The notes: generated by a model not told the origin, from the letters alone. DNA of 64,000 bases from Clostridia bacterium (GCA_017464305.1 JAFUDS010000015.1:22402-86401), one strand, 5' to 3'; positions 49,453 to 57,456 are shown, counted from the first letter of the stretch. Made by a program: numbers and translations.

Positions 49453-49695
49453 TTACTTTACAATCACATGCACTCCAGGCAGGCCCCAATCGTCAATAAC
49501 GGCCACATATACCCTGCACACCTCTTTGTCCAGCAGAGAGCAGTCGTTATTCTCCTCGCGGACGAACACTACTCCATCCTTGCTGCGATCAACAACATCG
49601 TCGCACTCGAATAAGGCCAGCCTTTTCCTGTCCTCAGTCCACACAGAAACAAGCTCCCTACCGTCAATGACTTTCAGAAGATCAAACAGCTTCAT
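49453..49695 (-). CDS. Accessory protein, first gene after promoter module E
   Basis: An 80-aa acidic protein (MKLFDLLKVIDGRELVSVWT, later VYVAVIDDWGLPG), of a small beta type often seen in Firmicutes phage accessory regions. Module E lies 42 nt upstream. Function unknown. Confidence 0.65.
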   Translation of the reverse strand: MKLFDLLKVIDGRELVSVWTEDRKRLALFECDDVVDRSKDGVVFVREENNDCSLLDKEVCRVYVAVIDDWGLPGVHVIVK

Positions 49696-49736
49696 ATCAA
49701 AGCCCTCGCTTTCCGCCCCTCACCGGGGACAATACC

Positions 49737-49805
49737 ATTTTGTCGTGCTTTTCTCCATTTGTCAGCGCGTTTTTAGCTTAAAAGCGAATTTAGGAAAATC
49801 GCAGC
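49737..49805 (-). promoter_or_regulatory. Accessory promoter module, copy E
   Basis: Minus strand: upstream box GCTGCG-N6-CTAAAT (49788-49805), AAAACGCG and -35 CTGACA (49760-49765), 17-bp spacer ending CACGA, -10 CAAAAT (49737-49742). It is the most diverged -10 of the five. Confidence 0.82.
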
Positions 49806-49831
49806 ATATCGTAACAGAATTGCAGTAAAAC

Positions 49832-49875
49832 AAAAAAAGAGGCCCTGGCGTGCTTCACTCCCGCGCCAGGGCCTC
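49832..49875 (-). terminator. Terminator of the late operon
   Basis: A 12-bp stem (GAGGCCCTGGCG / CGCCAGGGCCTC) followed by seven T residues on the minus strand, just after the holin gene. It separates late transcription from accessory promoter module E. Confidence 0.92.
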
Positions 49876-49881
49876 CTATTC

Positions 49882-50358
49882 TTATTCTTCCGTTTCGCCG
49901 GCCTGCTCCGGCTCCTCGGCCTGATCCGCCGTCGCGGTTTCAGTTACACGCTGCACGGCGATCAGAGGAACGGGCTGCGGCCCTTCTTTATGCTCCCTTC
50001 CAATAATACTTTCTACGATGGAATCGGCGGCCTTGAATTGGTCGCCGGTCAATTGTTTTCCATCGACGGCGGCATACTGCATGACCAAGCTCAGAGCCGT
50101 CCCCTTGCGCTCATTATCATCTTCTTTTACGGTGCCATTCTTGACCATCTGATCCACGGCATCTACGGCCAGACGGCACCAATACACCAGGGAAGATAAA
50201 AAGGTATCTTCATATTTGGGGAGTGCGTCAATGGCCTTGGAAATGAAGCTGATGGTATCCTTGGACAGAAAGCCCCGTTTATAAAGCAGGAGCAGGATCA
50301 CGATGGCGACGCCCGCCACAATCAGGGCGGCAACGGTGAGCAGGGTTTCACTATTCAT
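49882..50358 (-). CDS. LLH-type phage holin
   Basis: A 158-aa protein. One N-terminal membrane segment (VAALIVAGVAIVILLLLYKR), then an amphipathic soluble part and an acidic tail. The layout fits the LLH holin family that controls release of the endolysin. The start at 50358 follows GGAGGTAAG. Confidence 0.75.
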   Translation of the reverse strand: MNSETLLTVAALIVAGVAIVILLLLYKRGFLSKDTISFISKAIDALPKYEDTFLSSLVYWCRLAVDAVDQMVKNGTVKEDDNERKGTALSLVMQYAAVDGKQLTGDQFKAADSIVESIIGREHKEGPQPVPLIAVQRVTETATADQAEEPEQAGETEE

Positions 50359-50373
50359 ACTTCTTACCTCCAT

Positions 50374-50691
50374 TTATCCGTTTGATTCTTCATCGGAAAC
50401 GGTATCCTCATCCTGGGCGGAGGAGGATGGGCGGGACTTGAAATAGCCCACGATCCCCTTCTCCGCCACAGAATTTCCAGCATAGAATCCAATATTGACC
50501 ATCATTACATCATCCGCCCCCTGGATGATGCCCTGCACGGCCGAAGCCAGCGACGGACGCAGGATCAGCACAGCCAGGGCCGCAATGCGGAACAGGCACC
50601 AGAAAGCGGCAATTCCAGTAGCCAGCCGTTTGGAATATTGGATATAGGGGGCTTTTGTCTTTTTGGTGGGGCTTCTCGCTTTTGCATCCAT
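50374..50691 (-). CDS. Small membrane protein of the lysis module
   Basis: A 105-aa protein with a basic N terminus and a membrane segment (FWCLFRIAALAVLIL), and an acidic end. It lies between two other membrane proteins near the endolysin. It may be a holin or antiholin. Confidence 0.65.
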   Translation of the reverse strand: MDAKARSPTKKTKAPYIQYSKRLATGIAAFWCLFRIAALAVLILRPSLASAVQGIIQGADDVMMVNIGFYAGNSVAEKGIVGYFKSRPSSSAQDEDTVSDEESNG

Positions 50692-50717
50692 CTTATCACC
50701 TCATTTTTGCCGTACGA

Positions 50718-51176
50718 TCATAGAAAATCGTTTTGCTCCATGCAGTCACGGTACAGAACACGGATATAATCAAAAGCCTCCTCGAAGCGGCCATTTTGCT
50801 GACCTGTTTTCTTGAGGAGCTTTTGGTATTTATCGTTGAGGGCGAATATGTGATCAAATTCCTCCTTGGTATGGCGGCGTTTCAACCGGCAGGAATTGGC
50901 GAAGTCAAGAACGGTGGTGCGGATGGTATCCATTTCGTTCTCATCCATCTCCCTCGCCTGCCGTTCCTGCTCCTCTTTCACGCCCTCCACATCCTTTTTG
51001 ATCCCGGCCAGCTCATCCCGCACATCCTGGGTGAGCAGCTTCCCGAGCCAGCCAAAAAAGGACTTCCAGGGATTCCACTTGATGTGCGGGTTAAAGTCAA
51101 TGAACAGGGATAAACCGACGGCGATATATCCCCAATGCTCACCTATCCAATTCCAAAACTGCTCCAATGGAATCAC
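50718..51176 (-). CDS. Membrane-anchored coiled-coil protein of the lysis module
   Basis: A 152-aa protein with a hydrophobic N terminus (FWNWIGEHWGYIAVGLSLFI), then a charged coiled coil (about 50-95). It overlaps the endolysin stop by 4 nt. A holin-like or spanin-like role is possible; no family recognised. Confidence 0.62.
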   Translation of the reverse strand: MIPLEQFWNWIGEHWGYIAVGLSLFIDFNPHIKWNPWKSFFGWLGKLLTQDVRDELAGIKKDVEGVKEEQERQAREMDENEMDTIRTTVLDFANSCRLKRRHTKEEFDHIFALNDKYQKLLKKTGQQNGRFEEAFDYIRVLYRDCMEQNDFL

Positions 51177-52108
51177 CCCACAGCCGGGGTGCTGTCACCC
51201 GATCCGCTGTCCCCGAACAGCATCTTATCCAGCAGATCATAGACTGCCAGGAGATCAGCCTTTTTGACGGTGATATACTCGCCATCGCCGCCAGCGTCCC
51301 CGTGCTCATCCGGGATTTCCTGCAGGAATTTGCTCATCATGTACCCGGTATGGATAAAGTCGGGCGCCTCATAGGTGCATCGCGTCCATTCGCCAGAGCT
51401 GCCCTCCATATAGACCGTGGCCCCGATAGGCACCTGATAAATCACCTTGGAGCCGCCGTTGGCCTTTTCCCTCAGATTGACGGTTTTCCCGCTCTGAGCG
51501 ACCACCTTTGCCGTGTAGCTCATTTTTTCTCCACCTCCACTCTCTTTTTCTTCCACCAGCGAATAATCAGGCCGCCCGAATCCGGCGATCCTGCCGTAGC
51601 CGATGGTGTAATTCTTCCGGGCAACCCCGCCGCCGTTGGCGACCTTGTTGGACGCCCCGGTGGTGTTGCCCTCGATGGTATAAATCCGGGTGCTGGTGAC
51701 CTTCTCCACAATGCCGGTGTGTCCGGCCTGGTTTGGATACTCGGACGACCAGAAAAAGACCTGATCCCCTACGCACGGGGAACTGAACAGCCTGCCGGCC
51801 TTGCGGTAGTATCCCATGCTGGAATTGCACCCGGCGCCGGAGCTTTTCTTGGGTTGGCACAGCAGCTCCCGCGCCTTATCCGCACCGAAGGCCTGCATAA
51901 AGCACCAATCCACAAACACGTCACACCAGGCGATCCCCTGCTTCCTGCCATTGTAAAACCACGGAATGCCGTCCATATCACGGGCGTATTTCGTGATGTT
52001 CTCATCCCCGGCATTGGCGGTCTTATCGTCCAGCTCATTCTTGGTTTCCTTTTCCAGATAACCCACCTCGGCACCGGCCACGGCCAGCACCTTATCAACC
52101 GCGCTCAA
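51173..52108 (-). CDS. Endolysin with CHAP amidase and SH3 domains
   Basis: A 311-aa cell-wall hydrolase. The CHAP domain has Cys62 (WCDVFVDW) and His130 (NQAGHTGIVEKV). From about 197 a bacterial SH3 domain (VNLREKANGGSKVIYQVPIG) binds the wall. A C-terminal helix follows. It lies with the three membrane proteins in a lysis cassette behind the DGR. Confidence 0.92.
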   Translation of the reverse strand: MSAVDKVLAVAGAEVGYLEKETKNELDDKTANAGDENITKYARDMDGIPWFYNGRKQGIAWCDVFVDWCFMQAFGADKARELLCQPKKSSGAGCNSSMGYYRKAGRLFSSPCVGDQVFFWSSEYPNQAGHTGIVEKVTSTRIYTIEGNTTGASNKVANGGGVARKNYTIGYGRIAGFGRPDYSLVEEKESGGGEKMSYTAKVVAQSGKTVNLREKANGGSKVIYQVPIGATVYMEGSSGEWTRCTYEAPDFIHTGYMMSKFLQEIPDEHGDAGGDGEYITVKKADLLAVYDLLDKMLFGDSGSGDSTPAVG

Positions 52109-52142
52109 CCTATCACCCCTCTCTATAAAAGGCGAAGCCAGC

Positions 52143-52334
52143 TCATACCGGCTCCGCCTTATCGCACCACGTATAGAAGTGCTCCCTTATATCCAGCTCC
52201 AAACCTTCCACGATCTCCACATCATGCACCATCAGGGCATCCCCGCCAGGGGGAAACAGGTACACATCCGCCTTTCCGCCGGCAGTTTCGCAAATCTCGT
52301 AGAAGTCGCTGATCACGATCCTCTGTTTGTTCAC
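52143..52334 (-). CDS. Small acidic protein behind the reverse transcriptase
   Basis: A 63-aa protein from a GTG at 52334 that touches the reverse transcriptase stop. Contains EIVEGLELDIREHFYTWCDK. A ribosome site lies further up than usual. Not recognised; may be part of the retroelement or of the lysis module. Confidence 0.5.
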   Translation of the reverse strand: MNKQRIVISDFYEICETAGGKADVYLFPPGGDALMVHDVEIVEGLELDIREHFYTWCDKAEPV

Positions 52335-53491
52335 TACGCGACCATCCCCTCCTCATCATAGGCAGACACCCAAATGCTATCATCCACGACCTCCACATCA
52401 TCGGCGCTCTTTCTGCATAGGACATAGTGATCCTCTATCCATTTGCACAGATTGGCGCCGTTGCAATGCTTGGTCATGCCATAATAACTATTGACGGTCT
52501 GCAATGCATTGTCCAGGTCAATAAGCCCATCGGCATATAACCCGGCCACATAGAGGAGGCTCTGCTTGATATGCTGCGTGGTTTTCTTTCTCAGCCTCAA
52601 CCCGTGCGGCGTCACCCGATAGCCGACAAACTCGCACCCCTGCACTGCCGGTACGATCTTGCTCTTTGGGCTTATATCCAGGCGCAGATCATCCTTCAAG
52701 AAGGTGGCGATCCTGTCAAACAGACGCTCGGCCTCCTCCCTTCCTTTGACCAGGAGAATAAAATCATCCATATAGCGAACATAGTAATGGACATGCAGAA
52801 CGTGCTTGCAATATTGATCCAGGCGATCCAGATAAATATTGGCGGTTTCCTGAGAGGAGAGGTTTCCTATCGGCATCCCCACATCATACAAGCGTTCCTT
52901 GCGGGGACAATCCGCAATGCTCGATCCGGGCGGAAGGCCAAAGGGAATATCCGGGTTATCAATGATCACGCACATCAACCACATAAACCACAGATCATCG
53001 GTGATCTCATCGTACATTTCCAGGGTTTTTTCATGGTCTACGCGGTAGAAATACTTGCTGATGTCACCTTTGATGATCACCCATTCGCCGGCATCTGGCC
53101 GGCGGCTTACCTTCTGCACCCAATTCAAAAGACACTCGGCTGCTGCCAGGGTGCCCTTCTCTTTTCTGCATCCATAACTGTGTTGGATGAACCTCTTATC
53201 CATGTAGGGATTGATTTGCCGATAGATGGCCCATTGCACGATCCTGTCCCGGAACCCCAGCGCCATAACCAGGCGTGATTTGGGGAAATTCACATAGAAC
53301 TCACGGTATGGGCCTACCTTGTAATACCAGCCCATCAATTCCCTTTGCAACTGGATTAAGTTTTCTTCCAAATTCTGCGTGAAGGCAATGACCTCATCCC
53401 GGTATCTCTTTCCCTTCGCCGCCTCCTGATATGCAGCGTACAAGTTTTCAAAGGAGCAAATCTTGTCCATAAGGTTATGCAGTTTTTCCAT
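52334..53491 (-). CDS. DGR reverse transcriptase
   Basis: A 385-aa reverse transcriptase that copies the template-repeat RNA with errors at adenines. From the ATG at 53491, residues include KGDISKYF (142-149, first catalytic Asp), the DGR-specific IGNLSSQ (208-214) in place of the usual QGxxxSP, and YMDD (240-243). The start MEKLHNLMDKICSFENLYAAY matches DGR enzymes; an upstream ATG at 53545 lacks a ribosome site. The gene lies downstream of avd and the template repeat in the standard order. Confidence 0.96.
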   Translation of the reverse strand: MEKLHNLMDKICSFENLYAAYQEAAKGKRYRDEVIAFTQNLEENLIQLQRELMGWYYKVGPYREFYVNFPKSRLVMALGFRDRIVQWAIYRQINPYMDKRFIQHSYGCRKEKGTLAAAECLLNWVQKVSRRPDAGEWVIIKGDISKYFYRVDHEKTLEMYDEITDDLWFMWLMCVIIDNPDIPFGLPPGSSIADCPRKERLYDVGMPIGNLSSQETANIYLDRLDQYCKHVLHVHYYVRYMDDFILLVKGREEAERLFDRIATFLKDDLRLDISPKSKIVPAVQGCEFVGYRVTPHGLRLRKKTTQHIKQSLLYVAGLYADGLIDLDNALQTVNSYYGMTKHCNGANLCKWIEDHYVLCRKSADDVEVVDDSIWVSAYDEEGMVA

Positions 53492-53961
53492 ATTCCCTAT
53501 GCTCCATCTTGACGAATAATCAGGGTATCGAATAAGAAATGCCATGCGTGGCGTTTCCGCTGTCCTTTTGGCTGGTGTATTCCGTTCGCATCCTGCTGCC
53601 AGCCTCCGGGGCGCTGCCTTCCGGCATCTTCATGGCGATTCCAGCCGGCGCATTGCGTGGAGCACCAACTGGATTCTCATTTACCGGCTCAATAGGGGCC
53701 GGTGGGAAATATGCCCCTCCCGAATTACAAAAAAGCCTGCTGATCCGTAATCTGGCAGGACGGAATGGTGATACCATATCCGGGAGCGGGGCCGCCCGCC
53801 ATAGTTCGTGTTCGCGTTGGAACGGTTGTTGTTGAAATTCAAATAGGCCGGGCCTGTGTTGCTGGTGTTGTTATAGTTGCCACCGCGCCGGGCGACGCGC
53901 CACCGGCACCGCCGCCACAAAGCAAACTGCCAATTCACGGCATATTCCCCAAATCATGGGA
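53492..53961 (-). ncRNA. Template-repeat RNA region of the DGR
   Basis: 470 bp between avd and the reverse transcriptase without a credible gene. The template repeat lies at 53782-53900; about 290 nt follow it before the reverse transcriptase start. In studied DGRs the transcript of the repeat plus downstream spacer is bound by the enzyme and Avd and primes cDNA synthesis. The exact RNA ends cannot be read from the sequence. Confidence 0.8.
53782..53900 (-). repeat. DGR template repeat (TR)
   Basis: A 119-nt repeat that aligns without gaps to 54469-54587. All 15 mismatches fall on adenines of the TR (minus strand). It is rich in AAC codons in the frame of the target gene, so most changes alter Asn codons. 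The end at 53782-53800 is a GC-rich block identical in both copies. Confidence 0.97.
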
Positions 53962-54375
53962 TTATTCATCCCTCGATTCCTTTTTGCCGGAGGTTTTGGC
54001 TTCCGCTTTCTTGATCCATCCGCCGATCAGGTTTCCGATCTCCTCAATCATGCCGCACCACACCCCATAGCTGTGTACCTCGATCAGATACCGCACGTTT
54101 CCCCGTTTGTCCGTGTAGCTCGTTCTGCTGGCCTCCCTCATAAAGCCTTTCAGCATTTCCTTTTCCACGTCCAAATCCCGGAGCGTACTCTTATTGTAAT
54201 AATGCAGCCTGGCCTTGGTCGCCAGCCTATACATGGTATGGAGCTGGTTCATCACATCCGCGCCCAAGGTTTCTCTTTCCGCCCTGGGCCATCTGCGCAC
54301 GATGGGCCGCACCCATCGGATCAAGTCCTCGATCTTCTGGCAGGTCGGGCCTGGATTGTTATAATCGGTTTCCAT
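53962..54375 (-). CDS. avd: DGR accessory variability determinant (Avd-like)
   Basis: A 137-aa, basic helical protein. The N-terminal IEDLIRWVRPIVRRWPRAER with LGADVMNQLH follows the Avd pattern (Trp, Pro-Arg, Leu-Gly) of the four-helix bundle that binds reverse transcriptase and template RNA as a pentamer. The ATG at 54375 has GGAGG upstream; the longer frame to 54414 runs into the hairpin behind the variable repeat. The C-terminal part is Lys/Glu-rich. Confidence 0.9.
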   Translation of the reverse strand: METDYNNPGPTCQKIEDLIRWVRPIVRRWPRAERETLGADVMNQLHTMYRLATKARLHYYNKSTLRDLDVEKEMLKGFMREASRTSYTDKRGNVRYLIEVHSYGVWCGMIEEIGNLIGGWIKKAEAKTSGKKESRDE

Positions 54376-54400
54376 ATAAACCTCCGTGTTGTCGGTCAGA

Positions 54401-54441
54401 AAATCCGGGGGCACGCGCTACCGCGCGGCCCCTCAGGATTT
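54401..54441 (-). other. Hairpin/cruciform behind the variable repeat
   Basis: An imperfect inverted repeat 5 nt after the target gene stop: an outer 6-bp arm (AAATCC / GGATTT), a GGGG/CCCC block, and an inner CGCGC/GCGCG stem with a 4-nt loop. In the Bordetella phage DGR a hairpin downstream of the variable repeat is needed for efficient retrohoming; this element has the same place and form. Confidence 0.72.
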
Positions 54442-54445
54442 CAGT

Positions 54446-55678
54446 TTACCAGGTATCAGGCACCCAGAGGGAGCGGGGCCGCCCGCCACAGAACGTGCTC
54501 GCGTAGGAACGGTAGTAGGAGAAAATCAAATAGGCCGGGCCTGCGTCGCTGGCGCTGTGATAGTTGCCACCGCGCCGGGCGACGCGCTCATCCCTTGTAA
54601 ATTGCACATACAAACGGCCGGGAACTGTCATGCCGGGAATAGGGGCAAGGCCCAGCTCTTTGAGAATATACGGCACATAGGGGAGGGTGGCGCTGTCCAC
54701 AGCAACATCCTTGAATACAGTATTGCGCTGTACTCCATCAAACTCCTCATCCGTCAGCTCACGGGCAACCAATGTTATCTTGCCATCGATCCACGCATAA
54801 TGCACTGTGCCAGGGGTGCCGGGCTCCACCAGGGTATACCCATCATCGGAGCTGTTCGGAAGAATGGCTTTCCACAGGGTACTATTGGCGGACAGGTCAG
54901 CACCGGGGGCGGCGGCATCATTATCGGGGATAATCTGAATCTCACAGTTGACCAGACGCACACCGTACACCTGTTCGTTGGCATTGCCGACCACATCATT
55001 CAGGCTGCCCACATCATTCCCCAGGCACCAGCTGCGCGGACCGCTGCCGGTGATGGTATTGAGGCCGCTGTAATTGGATTCGCTGATCTGCGATTCCACG
55101 GGAACGCCGCCCACCTGCTTACCCTTCGCCCAGTATTCCGGGGAATTGTAGGGCTGATTGGTCAGATCGGAGGTATGGGGTTTCAGGGCGGTATACTCCC
55201 ATCCAAACTGAACTCGTTTCAAACCGACGGTGATGCTTTTGCCGGTTTCCCAACGGGTACCGTCGCGGTAATCATGACCGTAGTTGTTGTTGCCGTGCGG
55301 ATTCCATCCGTACTTATGGCACATCAACAGGATCAGGCCATGATCCGCGATGGTCATGCCGGACACGCCATAACGGAAAGCCTGCATCCTGGTCAGAAAC
55401 GGGTCCATGCCGAGGCTCACCATCGGAGCGCGTCCGGGCAGGGAATACAGGGTGCCGTTGGTTTCCAGCTCAGAGGCCATATACTGGCCCAGGAGAATGC
55501 GGTCATACAGAGTGCCGCCGGTGGTAAAGGCCGGATGCGCATGACCCGGCAGAGAGGCATCCAGGAAAGAGGACTGCATCTGATAGAACGGCACGAATAC
55601 AGAGGGGTTTCCCTTTGCATCGTACAGAACTTTATTGCCATGCCGACGGGCGGCCAGCTCCAACGCGGTATTAATCAT
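54446..55678 (-). CDS. DGR target: variable tail-tip receptor-binding protein (C-type-lectin-like)
   Basis: A 410-aa protein. Residues 1-330 form the body; the C-terminal domain ends in a formylglycine-enzyme/C-type-lectin-like core with RVARRGGNY and GGRPRS framing the variable part. Residues 366-403 are encoded by the variable repeat. Thirteen residues differ from the template: His374, Ser375, Ala376, Asp378, Ala379, Ile385, Ser387, Tyr388, Tyr389, Tyr392, Ser394, Phe396, Cys397. It follows the tail fibre genes, so it is probably the host-binding tip. Confidence 0.92.
   Translation of the reverse strand: MINTALELAARRHGNKVLYDAKGNPSVFVPFYQMQSSFLDASLPGHAHPAFTTGGTLYDRILLGQYMASELETNGTLYSLPGRAPMVSLGMDPFLTRMQAFRYGVSGMTIADHGLILLMCHKYGWNPHGNNNYGHDYRDGTRWETGKSITVGLKRVQFGWEYTALKPHTSDLTNQPYNSPEYWAKGKQVGGVPVESQISESNYSGLNTITGSGPRSWCLGNDVGSLNDVVGNANEQVYGVRLVNCEIQIIPDNDAAAPGADLSANSTLWKAILPNSSDDGYTLVEPGTPGTVHYAWIDGKITLVARELTDEEFDGVQRNTVFKDVAVDSATLPYVPYILKELGLAPIPGMTVPGRLYVQFTRDERVARRGGNYHSASDAGPAYLIFSYYRSYASTFCGGRPRSLWVPDTW
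54469..54587 (-). repeat. DGR variable repeat (VR)
   Basis: The 119-nt copy of the template repeat at the 3' end of the target gene. Relative to the template, 15 adenines are changed (7 to T, 6 to G, 2 to C); no other base differs. The stretch 54469-54487, GC-rich and unchanged, is the likely initiation-of-mutagenic-homing side. Confidence 0.97.
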
Positions 55679-55844
55679 CGTTCATACCTCCCAGCAGGGC
55701 GGCCAGCTCCTGATATTGGGCCACGGTGATGCGATTCCCGGCCAGGTACACATCCAGCTTTTCCATGTAGTCGTCACGCTTCTCCTCGATGGTGCCGTCC
55801 TTAACGGCGGCTTCAACCAGACGCTTCATCAGCTTATATGCCAT
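55671..55844 (-). CDS. Small 57-aa protein of the tail-tip module
   Basis: Starts at 55844 behind GGAGGTGAG; overlaps the DGR target start by 8 nt, so the two are probably coupled. It is helical (KRLVEAAVKDGTIEEKRDDY). Function unknown; it resembles the small genes that follow fibre genes in Firmicutes phages. Confidence 0.65.
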   Translation of the reverse strand: MAYKLMKRLVEAAVKDGTIEEKRDDYMEKLDVYLAGNRITVAQYQELAALLGGMNDD

Positions 55845-55846
55845 TT

Positions 55847-56044
55847 TTACTCACCTCCAATTTCCAGCATGGTCAATTCTTCCAGCGCATCCGCCAGAAG
55901 ATCATCGCGGTCACGGTTGGCCTCCGCAATGGCCTTGAACGGAGCAATCTTCGCCGCTTCCCTCTCGGCGCGTTCCCGCTCCCATTCGGCAATTTCTTCA
56001 TCGGTAGGCTCATGCTCTTGGATCATCAATTCCTGCTCATCCAT
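55847..56044 (-). CDS. Small acidic helical protein of the tail-tip module
   Basis: A 65-aa protein, very rich in Glu and Ala, predicted as one or two long helices. AGGGAAAGCT precedes the ATG. It may be a chaperone-like partner of the fibre. Confidence 0.6.
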   Translation of the reverse strand: MDEQELMIQEHEPTDEEIAEWERERAEREAAKIAPFKAIAEANRDRDDLLADALEELTMLEIGGE

Positions 56045-56058
56045 AGCTTTCCCTCCTA

Positions 56059-56649
56059 TCAGCTCCCGGACAGAGCCGCAAGCTGCGCCTCCGCCGTGGC
56101 GATCCTGTCCTCATGGTCACGAAGCGTCTGATCAAACTCCGTCAGGAGCATATTGATCATGTCGGTCACGGCCTCCAAGTCCACCGTGCGCTGCTCCATC
56201 GTCACCAGGGCAGAGGGAGACACATTGACCGTCACGCTGGACACGGCGGAGACCACCGTGATCACATCATACTCACGGACATAATCCGCAGACGATGCCG
56301 GGGCGATCCAGTCCGGGGTATCCCCGAAGGTGGCATAGCAATACAGCACGTTGGCGGAGGAGGTCGGGTCCTGCACATACAGGCCGATTTCGTTCACGAA
56401 AAAGCCCGTGGCAAGGCCGCTATTACGGTATTGTACTTTGATTTTCGCCTGCCCTCCTTCCAGCTCCGCACCGATGAAAGAGGCGTCGCAAATCTTTTTC
56501 GACAGGGAGGTGCGCGCCCTGCAAGCAGATTCTCCCGTCACAACGCCGCTGCCAAGCTCTGCTTTGGTGAACTTCAAAGCTCCCTGGGCGGCCAGCACCT
56601 TATTCAGCACGGTCAAGCCCGCGGTGGTCAGATAGGCTTCCAATGCCAT
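56059..56649 (-). CDS. Tail fibre protein
   Basis: A 196-aa protein starting MALEAYLTTAGLTVLNKVLA. The segments FTKAELGSG, CDASFIGAELEGGQ and GFFVNEIGLYVQDP are typical of short phage tail fibre N-terminal domains that attach to the baseplate. The C-terminal helix (residues 150-190) could trimerise. It probably presents or joins the variable tip. Confidence 0.8.
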   Translation of the reverse strand: MALEAYLTTAGLTVLNKVLAAQGALKFTKAELGSGVVTGESACRARTSLSKKICDASFIGAELEGGQAKIKVQYRNSGLATGFFVNEIGLYVQDPTSSANVLYCYATFGDTPDWIAPASSADYVREYDVITVVSAVSSVTVNVSPSALVTMEQRTVDLEAVTDMINMLLTEFDQTLRDHEDRIATAEAQLAALSGS

Positions 56650-56671
56650 AAGTTTGGTCACATCCTTTCTT

Positions 56672-57442
56672 TTACTGTGTATTGACAGCGATCCGGGCAT
56701 AGTTGCACGGCAGGGAAGCGCCGTACAGAACGGTGTCCGTATCTTGCTGCTCACGTTGGAAATTGATCGGAATGCCGATCTTGGCGTAGCTCTCCGGCAT
56801 GGAGCATCCGGCCCGGATTTCCGTCTCCGCCTCGGAAAGCTGCTGCGTTGGATAGCGGATGGTGATCCGGGCCTGATCCGCCGCCAGGTCAGTGCCGGCA
56901 GAGGTCGGGAATCTGGCGTTTGCATCCGCCACAGTTTCCTGCCGGATCGTGACCTTCATTTTGACGCCCAGGGGCTTCGGGATGATGTATCCGGCCAGGA
57001 TCAGCTCCACCATGACAGGCTCGGTATAGCCGGTTATATCCACGTCCATAGACATATCCTGATTGTCGTGGTAAACAGCATCCATTTCGTCGGCCATCGT
57101 CGCATCCCATATCTGCTGAAAATGCTCCTCTGTTCCGTCCCACTGATTTTGAATGATCTTTGCCAGGAGCACCTTGCGGAACACATCATCGGACAGCGTA
57201 GCCGGAAGGCCGGGGATGCTTACCGGCGGGAAACGGCGATCCGCACCGATATTCAGCGCCACAATATCCAACTGTTTCCCGACGGCCTCATGCACATAAA
57301 AATCCCTGGGCATATCCTTCGCCACCATGTGAGCGGCGTCGATATACTCAAGGACCTTGGCAAGATGGCTCATGTACTTCTCGGCTGTTTTGTGCTGCGA
57401 TTCAATCCCGTCAAGGTATTCCTGAATATCCTGCTCGGCCAT
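56672..57442 (-). CDS. Baseplate protein (DUF2612/DUF2313 type)
   Basis: A 256-aa protein after baseplate J, where myophages encode the Mu gp48/P2 I-like protein. The pattern VGKQLDIVALNIGADRRFPP, then SDDVFRKVLLAKIIQN fits DUF2612. The start at 57442 follows GGGAGGTGC. It joins fibres to the baseplate wedge. Confidence 0.78.
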   Translation of the reverse strand: MAEQDIQEYLDGIESQHKTAEKYMSHLAKVLEYIDAAHMVAKDMPRDFYVHEAVGKQLDIVALNIGADRRFPPVSIPGLPATLSDDVFRKVLLAKIIQNQWDGTEEHFQQIWDATMADEMDAVYHDNQDMSMDVDITGYTEPVMVELILAGYIIPKPLGVKMKVTIRQETVADANARFPTSAGTDLAADQARITIRYPTQQLSEAETEIRAGCSMPESYAKIGIPINFQREQQDTDTVLYGASLPCNYARIAVNTQ

Positions 57443-57456
57443 GCTCAGCACCTCCC

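Noticed and set aside
53492-53545. Longer reverse transcriptase start at 53545
   Set aside because: No ribosome site before it, and the ATG at 53491 aligns with the usual N terminus of DGR reverse transcriptases.
53681-53938. Frame of 85 codons across the template repeat
   Set aside because: It reads the repeat in the target frame only because the repeat copies coding sequence; no ribosome site, and the region acts as template RNA.
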